NCBI GenBank assembly: GCA_964584245.1
Contig: CAZOZK010000013.1
Coordinates: forward strand, 1 to 17,521
DNA from: CAZOZK01 sp964584245
GTDB taxonomy: Bacteria; Patescibacteriota; Microgenomatia; UBA1400; PJMF01
Direction of reading: 5' to 3'
DNA: 17,521 nucleotides
Shown: positions 6,848-13,270 of the stretch, one piece after another
Numbering within the stretch: position 1 is the stretch's first letter
Layout of the letters: each line of letters opens with the position of its first letter
Translations under genes and position numbers: made by a program
Notes under the pieces: model-generated
What the model was told of the DNA's origin: nothing
The model's input: the letters and a program-made list of their open reading frames with translations, nothing else
Database searches by the model: none

Positions 6848-7519
6848 TTATGATCGGCTCACCAACTCTCGTAAGAAAATATCGTAATCAAGTAAATCTA
6901 CTTTACAATCTTTGTTTAAGTCTGCGACTGATGGATTAGTACATGCCCCACTGACTGGAGGTGTAGTTGGAGCCATCGAAGCAGATGGTGAAGGGCTAGT
7001 ACCAGGAGCTTGTTTCACTACGACTGTGTCAGTGTTGCTGCAACTGGTTGTGTTGCTACAAATAAAGGAATAGCTTCCTGCTTCAGTAATAGTTAAGCCT
7101 TTGATTTGAGTGCTTGATTGGAGCACAGAAGCTGGTAATGCTACTACTTTTCCGTCTTTAGTCACAGTAAATGATCCACCTGGCAAGTTGCTTTGACCGG
7201 TATTTGCAAAACAGTTAACATCAATTCGATCACCGGTATTGAGAATACCCATGTCGGTACCACTCACCCAAGGGTTGTCTGCATTTGCAACATATTTTCT
7301 AAATTGTACGTTTACTTCATTGTAGGCACAACTTCCTGTAGATGCTTCTTGTCGAAGATCTTGTGGTGTAGTTGCCAAATAGTATGCTGATGCACCACCC
7401 AATACCACAACAATAAATACGAGTAACTTGAGAGCTAAACTGAATGGAGAAGCAGATCGTTTGGAACTTCGTAATTTTGATTTAGCGGCTTGTTTGGTTT
7501 TTTTGAATGGCTGTAGCAT
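6848..7519 (-). CDS. Membrane-anchored surface protein with C-terminal dockerin-like calcium repeat
   Basis: Predicted surface protein of 223 aa. A Lys/Arg-rich cytoplasmic start (1-21) precedes a membrane segment at about 27-49. The juxtamembrane motif PQDLRQEAST (52-61) follows. A beta-rich, Ig-like region at about 64-169 carries four Cys residues (64, 103, 154, 160). A Pro/Ser/Thr linker (about 171-190) leads to a single dockerin type I-like repeat at 200-218. In that repeat the calcium loop has Asp200, Asn202, Asp204 and Asp211 at canonical positions 1, 3, 5 and 12, with Cys in place of the usual Gly at position 6. True cellulosomal dockerins have two repeats; a single one is what I recall in CPR surface proteins. 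It is the first gene of a probable two-gene unit with the cohesin-like protein downstream, and has a good promoter (7534-7563). The anchor and calcium loop are well supported; the binding partner is inferred. Confidence 0.82.
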   Translation of the reverse strand: MLQPFKKTKQAAKSKLRSSKRSASPFSLALKLLVFIVVVLGGASAYYLATTPQDLRQEASTGSCAYNEVNVQFRKYVANADNPWVSGTDMGILNTGDRIDVNCFANTGQSNLPGGSFTVTKDGKVVALPASVLQSSTQIKGLTITEAGSYSFICSNTTSCSNTDTVVVKQAPGTSPSPSASMAPTTPPVSGACTNPSVADLNKDCKVDLLDYDIFLRELVSRS

Positions 7520-7533
7520 AGTTCTTAAAATCC

Positions 7534-7563
7534 ATTATAGGGAGAATTTGAGCGGAATGTAAA
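7534..7563 (-). promoter_or_regulatory. Sigma-70-type promoter of the surface-protein pair
   Basis: Minus strand: TTTACA (7563-7558), 18-base spacer, TATAAT (7539-7534), then 14 bases to the ATG at 7519. The expected leader is about 7 bases, with no Shine-Dalgarno. This is one of the best-matching promoters in the window. Confidence 0.75.
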
Positions 7564-7628
7564 GTGTCAGTTATTGTTGTTTGCGCTTACCTACATAATA
7601 CAGAATATTGACTTGCCGATTGTCCTGA

Positions 7629-7657
7629 TTGAAAATTTTTTAATTGTTCTTTATACT
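7629..7657 (+). promoter_or_regulatory. Promoter of the DedA gene, predicted leaderless
   Basis: TTGAAA (7629-7634), 17-base spacer, TATACT (7652-7657), then exactly 6 bases to the ATG at 7664. Initiation 7 bases after the -10 box would fall on the A of the start codon. It is divergent from the surface-protein promoter, and the two share the 144-base gap 7520-7663. Confidence 0.75.
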
Positions 7658-7663
7658 CCTTAA

Positions 7664-8293
7664 ATGCATGAAATCCTTGCGCAGCTTTTTTTTTTATTAA
7701 TTTCTCTAGTAGAACAATTTGGATATGTTGGTATTTGGCTGGGCATGACGATTGAATCAGCAGCGATCCCACTTCCTTCAGAAGCTATTATGGGTTTGGC
7801 AGGATACTTCGTGTATCAAGGGAAGTTAAATATTTATTTAGCCGCTTTGGCTGGAGCTGTGGGAAATATCACTGGTTCAACAATTTTATACTCGATAGGT
7901 TTATATGGAGGAAAGCCTCAGCTACTCAAGTATGGCAAGTATATTGGTGTGTCTGAAGATGAGTATGACAAGGGTGTTGAGTGGATCAAAAAATATGGAG
8001 ATAAAGCTGTATTCTTTGCCCAACTCATGCCAATTGTTCGCACCTATGTTTCGCTTCCACCTGGGGTGCTTAAAATGGATTTTAAGAAGTTTATTTTTTA
8101 TACCTTTACCGGTGCGTACGTGTGGTGTTTCTTCTTAGCCTATGTTGCTATGCGCTTGGGATCTCACTGGGAAGATATCGAAAAATACATGAAGGGATTT
8201 CAGTACGTCATAATTGCAGGTATCTTAGTGGGAATTCTGTGGCTTATTTATTACAAAGCTAAAAAACAGCACTACAAGCACAAAAATAAATAG
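7664..8293 (+). CDS. DedA-family (VTT/SNARE-associated) membrane protein
   Basis: DedA proteins are integral membrane proteins; some members flip undecaprenyl phosphate or other lipids back across the membrane. The 209-aa length is typical. The family signatures are present: the N-terminal re-entrant region with two acidic residues (Glu31 and Glu40, in MTIESAAIPLPSEAIMG) and the second half with QLMPIVRTYVSLPPG (Arg126, Gly134), followed by membrane segments at about 142-162 and 181-197 and a Lys/His-rich tail. The ATG at 7664 is set by a promoter that would start the transcript at that base. The gene converges on dinB with only 10 bases between the two stops. A lipid-carrier recycling role would suit the nearby polyprenyl-phosphate-using glycosyltransferases, but that is inference. 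Confidence 0.9.
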   Translation: MHEILAQLFFLLISLVEQFGYVGIWLGMTIESAAIPLPSEAIMGLAGYFVYQGKLNIYLAALAGAVGNITGSTILYSIGLYGGKPQLLKYGKYIGVSEDEYDKGVEWIKKYGDKAVFFAQLMPIVRTYVSLPPGVLKMDFKKFIFYTFTGAYVWCFFLAYVAMRLGSHWEDIEKYMKGFQYVIIAGILVGILWLIYYKAKKQHYKHKNK

Positions 8294-8303
8294 GAGTGGT
8301 TTT

Positions 8304-9533
8304 TTACTGCTGCAGTTGATACGTTCTGTCTCCCAAAAATCCGGTTACTTCGGGGCGAATCAAATTATTTTTGCTGACAGCTGCGCTGTGAATAGTAAAT
8401 AATCCATACTTTGCATGAATGTGGTCGAGTGCAGTTTGTAGCGCTTCTTTGTGTTGCCAGCTGGGGAGCAGTTGGTGTTGTGCAAATGGTTCAAGCAGTG
8501 ACAGTCGCACCGAAAATCGAATAATTTTAAAATGAGCAGGCCAGTGTTCGTAGAGTTTGCCCACGTGCTCAAGCAAATCATGCGCGTGGTTGATTGGTGC
8601 CTTGAGTGTTATATGATCTGACCAGTACATATTTTGGCCAGTGAAACTCAGGTGAATATGTCTGCCGGCGAGTTTCATGGACCGAACTTTGTCGATAATT
8701 TCCAAACAAAGATTATAGATAATACTTCTAATTTCCTCAGGTTTATCGTACAGGCGAAAGCCAGTAATGGATCGCCCAACACTTTGCATGTACGGTTTTT
8801 TTGGTGTGTCGATTCGGTCTAATAATTCTGGCTCCTCGCCGTAGGCAATTTTGAGCAGTTCTTTTGCCCAGTATGGGCCAAAATTTTTTGCCAAGTCGTC
8901 TTCACTATAAAAGCGGATTTGATACGGATTGGTCACGCCCATTCGTTCGAGTTTTTTGCTGAGTCGGTAGCCAATCCCGCAAATCGAATCAAACGAAATG
9001 CTTGCCAAATATGAATCGACATTATCTGAGTTTATTTCCAAGACCGTTCCTTTTGGTGCAATTTCTGAGGCAAGTTTGGCTAGTAGCCGATTAGTGCCGA
9101 TACCCACGTTTGCAGTTACCACTGGTCCAAGTTCCTGGGCAATTCTTTCTTGAATGTGCCGCGCGAGCAGATGAGGATCTTTGTAGAGATGTTGCGTGCA
9201 GTCGCTGATATCAATAAATGCTTCGTCGAGCGAGTAAATATACACATCAGGCGCGATTGTTTGAAAAATTTTCTGGAGACGTTTTGTTGTGTCCAGGTAT
9301 CGCTCAAAACTAGCGGGGATGCCCAAGAGTTGCGGGCAGAGTTTACGCGCGTCCTTGATTCGCTCACCAACCTTAACTCCAAACTTTTTTGCTTCTTTAC
9401 TGGCAGCAATAACGCAAGTTCGGCCACCGGCTTTGAGAATAGCAATTGGCTTGTCGCGAAGGAATGGATTTTCCTGCTGAAGCACGGTTGCAAAATACGA
9501 GTTGATGTCGACGTGGAGGATTGTTCTTTTCAT
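8304..9533 (-). CDS. dinB: Y-family translesion DNA polymerase (DinB/UmuC-like)
   Basis: Low-fidelity polymerase that copies past damaged template bases. The 409-aa protein has the Y-family palm, finger, thumb and little-finger layout. Seen directly: HVDINSYFA with the first catalytic Asp (residue 9) and an aromatic steric-gate pair (Tyr13, Phe14); YSLDEAFIDIS with catalytic Asp103 and Glu104; a helix-hairpin-helix region (ISFDSICGIGYRLSKKLERMGV); and a little finger with SVGRSITGFRLY. The second Asp of the usual DxD is Asn, as in UmuC-type polymerases. I saw no clear C-terminal beta-clamp pentapeptide of the QLxLF type; the protein ends TYQLQQ. Its ATG lies 24 bases after the stop of the 81-codon gene, so the two are probably one transcript. 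No Shine-Dalgarno is present. DinB is the safest name; UmuC-like is possible. Confidence 0.9.
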   Translation of the reverse strand: MKRTILHVDINSYFATVLQQENPFLRDKPIAILKAGGRTCVIAASKEAKKFGVKVGERIKDARKLCPQLLGIPASFERYLDTTKRLQKIFQTIAPDVYIYSLDEAFIDISDCTQHLYKDPHLLARHIQERIAQELGPVVTANVGIGTNRLLAKLASEIAPKGTVLEINSDNVDSYLASISFDSICGIGYRLSKKLERMGVTNPYQIRFYSEDDLAKNFGPYWAKELLKIAYGEEPELLDRIDTPKKPYMQSVGRSITGFRLYDKPEEIRSIIYNLCLEIIDKVRSMKLAGRHIHLSFTGQNMYWSDHITLKAPINHAHDLLEHVGKLYEHWPAHFKIIRFSVRLSLLEPFAQHQLLPSWQHKEALQTALDHIHAKYGLFTIHSAAVSKNNLIRPEVTGFLGDRTYQLQQ

Positions 9534-9557
9534 GAGTTGGTTTGGTACGCTAGGCGA

Positions 9558-9803
9558 TTACTCACTCCAAATTTCTAGTAAGGTCCAGTGCTCGGTGTCT
9601 CTATTAAATTCAAGTCGATACAGAGTTTTTTGATCCATAACGCTGTACAGCCTTTTTTTGATACCAGCATCTTTGGTATCATTTATCAGCGTGATCTGAG
9701 AAATAGAAATAACGCGTTCTCGCCACTTAAATTTTTTGGGGATGCATTTGCCGTTTGCAAATACGCAGACCACGTCGATAGCTTCAGTAATGGAAGTAAA
9801 CAT
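9558..9803 (-). CDS. Small DinB-linked protein, resembles DUF6504
   Basis: An 81-aa soluble protein with no membrane segment. The pattern is an N-terminal IDVVC stretch, then PKKFKWRERVISISQI, a variable loop, YRLEFNRDTEHWTLLEIW and an end. The F-W-R followed by a hydrophobic strand, and a C-terminal YxLxFxxxxxxWxLxxxW, recall the small beta-rich DUF6504 proteins that I remember near translesion-polymerase genes. That match is from memory and unverified. It lies just upstream of dinB on the same strand and is led by a promoter 6 bases from the ATG, so it is the first gene of a probable two-gene repair unit. A role as polymerase accessory or regulator is inference. Confidence 0.75.
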   Translation of the reverse strand: MFTSITEAIDVVCVFANGKCIPKKFKWRERVISISQITLINDTKDAGIKKRLYSVMDQKTLYRLEFNRDTEHWTLLEIWSE

Positions 9804-9809
9804 ACTACT

Positions 9810-9840
9810 ATACTACCCCAATCTAACCCGATAGCGTCAA
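9810..9840 (-). promoter_or_regulatory. Promoter of the DUF6504-like/dinB unit, predicted leaderless
   Basis: Minus strand: TTGACG (9840-9835), 19-base spacer, TAGTAT (9815-9810), 6 bases, ATG at 9803. Initiation 7 bases past the -10 falls on the start codon. No LexA-like palindrome (GAAC/GTTC or CTG-CAG type) is visible in the gap 9804-9901. Confidence 0.6.
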
Positions 9841-9867
9841 TAGGTAGTTTCGTGCTATCTTTGTGCT

Positions 9868-9895
9868 TTGCGTGAGGGTTCGAGCAGGATAGAAT
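9868..9895 (+). promoter_or_regulatory. Promoter of the family-2 glycosyltransferase, predicted leaderless
   Basis: TTGCGT (9868-9873), 16-base spacer, TAGAAT (9890-9895), 6 bases, ATG at 9902. The -35 is only half matched, but the -10 is good and its spacing to the ATG is the same as in the dedA and 81-codon genes. Confidence 0.55.
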
Positions 9896-9901
9896 AGAGC
9901 T

Positions 9902-10678
9902 ATGCCACAACGCATGAGTAGCTGGTCGGTGATTATTCCAACTCTTAATGAAGAGAAGACAATTTCGTGGTTGTTACATGACTTGGTATCGCAGACCATA
10001 CCTCCTGCAGAAGTTTTGGTTGTGGATGGTAATTCCTTGGATGCCACACGCAGAGTGGTGCAAAAATGGGCGAAGGTCTATCCATATATTTCGCTGATTT
10101 CAGGAAACAGTCCAGTTGGTGCGCAACGAGATTTGGGTGGCAGAAAAGCCAAATCTACATTGCTCTGTTTTCTTGATGCCGATGTCCGGTTACCCATAGA
10201 TTTTTTAGAGAAAGCTGGGCAACTATTACAGCAAAAAAATCTCCACACAGTGTGTCCACGATATCTGCCGATCCAATCTCAGCTGGCTCCAAAAATTCGT
10301 GCCTCATCTTTTCCTATCAGGTTGGTCTATGCTTTTTTTAATGCAGTTTTTGTATTTGGTCAAAAAAAGCATCCTTCAGGTGCAGGTTCGTGCATCATGA
10401 CAACTAAATCAGTCTACAAAAAAGTCGGGGGATTTCGCAGCGACATTGTGTGTGATGATATGGCGTATATTCGTGCGGCGGCAACTCTAAAAACCCGTGG
10501 GCAATCGAGCTTTGGTATGATTCCACTCACAGTCTTTGTATCAGATAGACGCTGGAAAAAGTACGGATTTTTCCCAACGCTTTTTACCTACATTCATTTG
10601 AGTTTGCAGTTTATGAAAAATAATTTTGTCTCACCACAAGAATATGTATATGAATTTGGGAAGTATGAGCAGAAATAA
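9902..10678 (+). CDS. Glycosyltransferase family 2 (GT-A fold)
   Basis: Cytoplasmic nucleotide-sugar glycosyltransferase of 258 aa. It opens with SVIIPTLNEEKTISWLL, the GT2 nucleotide-binding start, then VLVVDGNSLDAT with the Asp that contacts the nucleotide, GAQRDLG, and the metal-binding DxD motif as LDADVRL (Asp92, Asp94). GAGSCIMTTKSVYKKVGGF and CDDMAYIRAA form the acceptor side, with the acidic catalytic-base region. There is no clear strong membrane helix, though the C-terminal FFPTLFTYIHLSLQFM stretch may sit at the membrane surface. The ATG at 9902 fits a promoter 6 bases upstream; a second ATG four codons on is less likely. It probably adds a sugar to a lipid-linked or surface glycan; the sugar cannot be told. 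Confidence 0.9.
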   Translation: MPQRMSSWSVIIPTLNEEKTISWLLHDLVSQTIPPAEVLVVDGNSLDATRRVVQKWAKVYPYISLISGNSPVGAQRDLGGRKAKSTLLCFLDADVRLPIDFLEKAGQLLQQKNLHTVCPRYLPIQSQLAPKIRASSFPIRLVYAFFNAVFVFGQKKHPSGAGSCIMTTKSVYKKVGGFRSDIVCDDMAYIRAAATLKTRGQSSFGMIPLTVFVSDRRWKKYGFFPTLFTYIHLSLQFMKNNFVSPQEYVYEFGKYEQK

Positions 10679-10687
10679 TTTACGTGG

Positions 10688-10703
10688 CCGAGATGCTCGG
10701 TTT
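10688..10703 (+). terminator. Weak candidate terminator after the GT2 gene
   Basis: CCGAG, ATG loop, CTCGG (10688-10700) followed by only TTT. It sits 10 bases after the GT2 stop in the convergent gap before the FkbM gene. The stem is short and the T run poor, so this is tentative. Confidence 0.35.
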
Positions 10704-10728
10704 CGCTACACCATCTTAAGATCACAAC

Positions 10729-11466
10729 TTACACATGCTGCGTGAACTCAAGAATCTGCAATTTATTTAGTTTTTTTCTTGACTTGTGAATTTCTACGGT
10801 AGCATCCAACCCATACTGTGACAAATGCTGGATTAATTTTGGCAACACTTGGTCTTTTCGCGGGTGGTACTCAACCAACAAATGCTTGATATGCGTTAGC
10901 TCTTTGGTCGCGCTCATAAGCACATCCCATTCTGAACCTTCAATATCCATTTTTACTAAGTCAGCCTTACCTTCTGGGAGTAAATCTAGCAAATCTTGCA
11001 GAGTTGTGGCCGGTACTTCAATTGGTGCCATGCCTTCTTGCGCGCCGTTCCACGCATTTGGTCGGATACTAGTACTAGAGAGCCACTCATTTTTTGCATC
11101 AGAATATAAGGTAATAGTTTCTCGTCCTTTTGAATCTGGATCCTTACTTGCCGGCACCACCGCGGCGTGAAATACACTTACTCCTTCGAGCCGATTCCAT
11201 GCCACATTTTCTTCCAAAAATTTGAGATTAATAGGATGCGGTTCAACCGCAATAATAGTTGCTTGAGGATAGGTGTGTTTGAAGTAGTGGGTCGCAATGC
11301 CGACGTGTGCGCCAATATCCAAAATTGCTGGATTTGTGCCAAGACCTTCAACATAATACGAATGTGTGTGAAATACTTCATTACTGACTTGGCGCAACTC
11401 AGCCAGATGGGTGCCACTGATCTCGTATGAGTGTATTTTGATTTGGTTTTGAGTGTCTTCTGGCAT
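10729..11466 (-). CDS. FkbM-family SAM-dependent methyltransferase
   Basis: Predicted class I methyltransferase of 245 aa that would O-methylate a sugar or other small acceptor. Motif I is LDIGAHVGIA (Asp50), followed by AVEPHP (Glu75, which would hold the SAM ribose), and the FkbM signature KMDIEGSEWDVL at 172-183. The C-terminal part (HLLVEYHP) also fits the family. There is no membrane segment or signal, so it is cytoplasmic. The ATG at 11466 has no Shine-Dalgarno, and the nearest plausible -10 (TATTAT or TATATA region, about 11495-11505) is shared with the divergent promoter of the glycosidase-like gene. Its neighbours, a GT2 and an anchored glycosidase-like gene, suggest glycan decoration, but that is inferred. 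Confidence 0.9.
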   Translation of the reverse strand: MPEDTQNQIKIHSYEISGTHLAELRQVSNEVFHTHSYYVEGLGTNPAILDIGAHVGIATHYFKHTYPQATIIAVEPHPINLKFLEENVAWNRLEGVSVFHAAVVPASKDPDSKGRETITLYSDAKNEWLSSTSIRPNAWNGAQEGMAPIEVPATTLQDLLDLLPEGKADLVKMDIEGSEWDVLMSATKELTHIKHLLVEYHPRKDQVLPKLIQHLSQYGLDATVEIHKSRKKLNKLQILEFTQHV

Positions 11467-11472
11467 ATTTGA

Positions 11473-11503
11473 TTGAGCAGAGTGTTAGAGAACTGTATAT
11501 AAT
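11473..11503 (+). promoter_or_regulatory. Promoter of the anchored glycosidase-like gene
   Basis: TTGAGC (11473-11478), 19-base spacer, TATAAT (11498-11503), then 10 bases to the ATG at 11514. The expected leader is about 3-4 bases. Its position argues against a TTG start at 11469, which would put the promoter inside the gene. Confidence 0.6.
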
Positions 11504-11513
11504 AAATACCTGT

Positions 11514-13163
11514 ATGAGTAAACAGGCATCACCGTCATTCTACGCCAAATATAGAAAAATGCTAATCAGGCGCGGGAGAGCTATCTTGCGAGCGATTCGT
11601 CGTTTCTTCCTGCGCCGAAAAAAAATTAAATTAGCACTTATTATTGGTATCTCACTTTTTTTTCTGGCGATTTTTTCGTATGTGACCAATCCTTTTGTTC
11701 GTTTTACCTTGGTGACCGACCCTCACTCAAAAATTGAACTAAACGATGAAGGCGAAATTATTTTTTCGTATGATGAGGGTTTGATTTTGCGTGATGATCC
11801 ATTTTTGAATCAGTTGGCTCGACTCAAATCTATGTGGCATATTTTGACTAGCCGTTTTAATCCACCAAAACTTGCGCAAAGTCGCACCGTCGATGAAATT
11901 ATTACCGAGATTCATGATCTGCGATTTGATCCTGAGTTACCGTATTTAATTTCTGGCGATCATTTTAGTGTGTTGTATCCACGATCATTGGGGATTTTTT
12001 ACCATACATTGTTAGACAGTCGAACTGCGCTCAGCGATGACGACTGGATGCGCCGACAAGTCATTTACGCAAAAACCCTAGCATACGCGCTAGAGGTCTA
12101 TTCACAATCAAGTGAGTTGAGCACCACAATCGTGCCGATTGGGCCACGATCCGTGGCGTTGTTCCATGTCTATGCGCCTGCATCAGATACGTTATATAGT
12201 TTATTGTTTGCGCTCGAGCGTTTGCAAAATCAAGAGTATTTCCAAGAAGTGTATCCGATGGAAACAACAGTTTTGGATTCAGAGTTGTATCCGGTAAAAC
12301 CACTGGCAACTCAAGATTTAGGTTTAGAATTGTTGATGACACACACCGAAAGTTTGCAGCGACATTTTAAGACCTACATGGATTTGGTCTATGACCCCGC
12401 AACTGGGCTGGTCAAAAAAGATCTCAAACTTTCAAGTACCAAAGATATTGTTTGGAGAGACAGTGCATTTTACGATAATGTTATTTTGTGGAAAACACAT
12501 CAATTAGCGCAACGCCTTGAACTCATTCCAAAAGATGAAGCATTTTTAACAGAGTACAAAGCGCGAATTCTCAAAGCGTTTTGGATTGATGATGTCGGTG
12601 TGTTTGCCGAGGATTTGAGTGACGAAGCGCTCGCAGAAAAATGGTATTCAGGTGATTGGCTAATTGCGTATCAAACAGGATTTTTGAATCCTTCAGATCC
12701 AGCCGACCGAGTGTATTTAGAAAAAGCGGTGGGGTATATTCGCCGCAATGCTATTGACCAACCATTTGCCATGCAGTTTCACCCTGATCGTCGCCCACAG
12801 CGATTGTATCCAGTCGTTCGAATTTCCGCACCAGATTATGGTTCCACGACTATTTGGAGCAACTGGGGCATGGAGTACTCAAAATTACTGCTTCGCTTAG
12901 GTCAAGAAACGGGCAATGAATCATACATATCTGCTGCCGAGCGCCAACTTGAAGCCTATACTTTCAATATTCGCCGCTACCGTGGATATCCAGAAGTCTA
13001 TAATTATCAAGGCGAGGTTTATAGCACCCCGTTGTATCGCAGTGTGTTGCGTACGGGCTGGGTGGTGACTTACGAACAATTGAGAGCTATGTTAGATGTT
13101 GATTCTCAAGATAAACAGCAGTTGATTACAGAGCAGAAATTGTTAGATCAAGAAAATCGTTAG
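11514..13163 (+). CDS. Membrane-anchored protein resembling (alpha/alpha)6-barrel glycosidases
   Basis: Predicted type II membrane protein of 549 aa from ATG 11514 (564 from TTG 11469). A basic N-terminus rich in Arg and Lys precedes one membrane segment at about 38-58, leaving about 490 residues outside. The outer part has the rhythm of six-hairpin glycosidases: repeated amphipathic helices and segments such as YDPATGLVKKDL, IVWRDSAFYDN, KARILKAFWIDDVGVF, SGDWLIAYQTGFL, TTIWSNWGMEY, and a late YRGYPEVYNYQGEVYSTPLYRS. Candidate catalytic acids include the Asp in WRDSAF and the Glu in the YPEVY stretch; neither can be assigned. It could trim or remodel surface glycan or be a sugar-binding scaffold. 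The fold match is by eye and family number unknown. It is divergent from the FkbM gene. Confidence 0.72.
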   Translation: MSKQASPSFYAKYRKMLIRRGRAILRAIRRFFLRRKKIKLALIIGISLFFLAIFSYVTNPFVRFTLVTDPHSKIELNDEGEIIFSYDEGLILRDDPFLNQLARLKSMWHILTSRFNPPKLAQSRTVDEIITEIHDLRFDPELPYLISGDHFSVLYPRSLGIFYHTLLDSRTALSDDDWMRRQVIYAKTLAYALEVYSQSSELSTTIVPIGPRSVALFHVYAPASDTLYSLLFALERLQNQEYFQEVYPMETTVLDSELYPVKPLATQDLGLELLMTHTESLQRHFKTYMDLVYDPATGLVKKDLKLSSTKDIVWRDSAFYDNVILWKTHQLAQRLELIPKDEAFLTEYKARILKAFWIDDVGVFAEDLSDEALAEKWYSGDWLIAYQTGFLNPSDPADRVYLEKAVGYIRRNAIDQPFAMQFHPDRRPQRLYPVVRISAPDYGSTTIWSNWGMEYSKLLLRLGQETGNESYISAAERQLEAYTFNIRRYRGYPEVYNYQGEVYSTPLYRSVLRTGWVVTYEQLRAMLDVDSQDKQQLITEQKLLDQENR

Positions 13164-13238
13164 TTGATTGTAAAACTAAGCAGAACTAATTCTCGCACTG
13201 GTCCTGAAACTCTCCTCAAAAAAATGCCACTGCTGCGC

Positions 13239-13244
13239 TATAAT
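13239..13244 (+). promoter_or_regulatory. -10 box of argS
   Basis: TATAAT lies 26 bases before the argS ATG, so the leader would be about 20 bases. No good -35 and no Shine-Dalgarno are visible. I saw no T-box or riboswitch structure in the 107-base gap 13164-13270. Confidence 0.5.
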
Positions 13245-13270
13245 ATATCAAGAATTAAAGACACAAAACC

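Noticed and set aside
11469..11471. TTG start giving a 564-aa glycosidase-like protein
   Set aside because: A TATAAT promoter lies between the TTG and ATG 11514, and it would nearly touch the divergent FkbM start.
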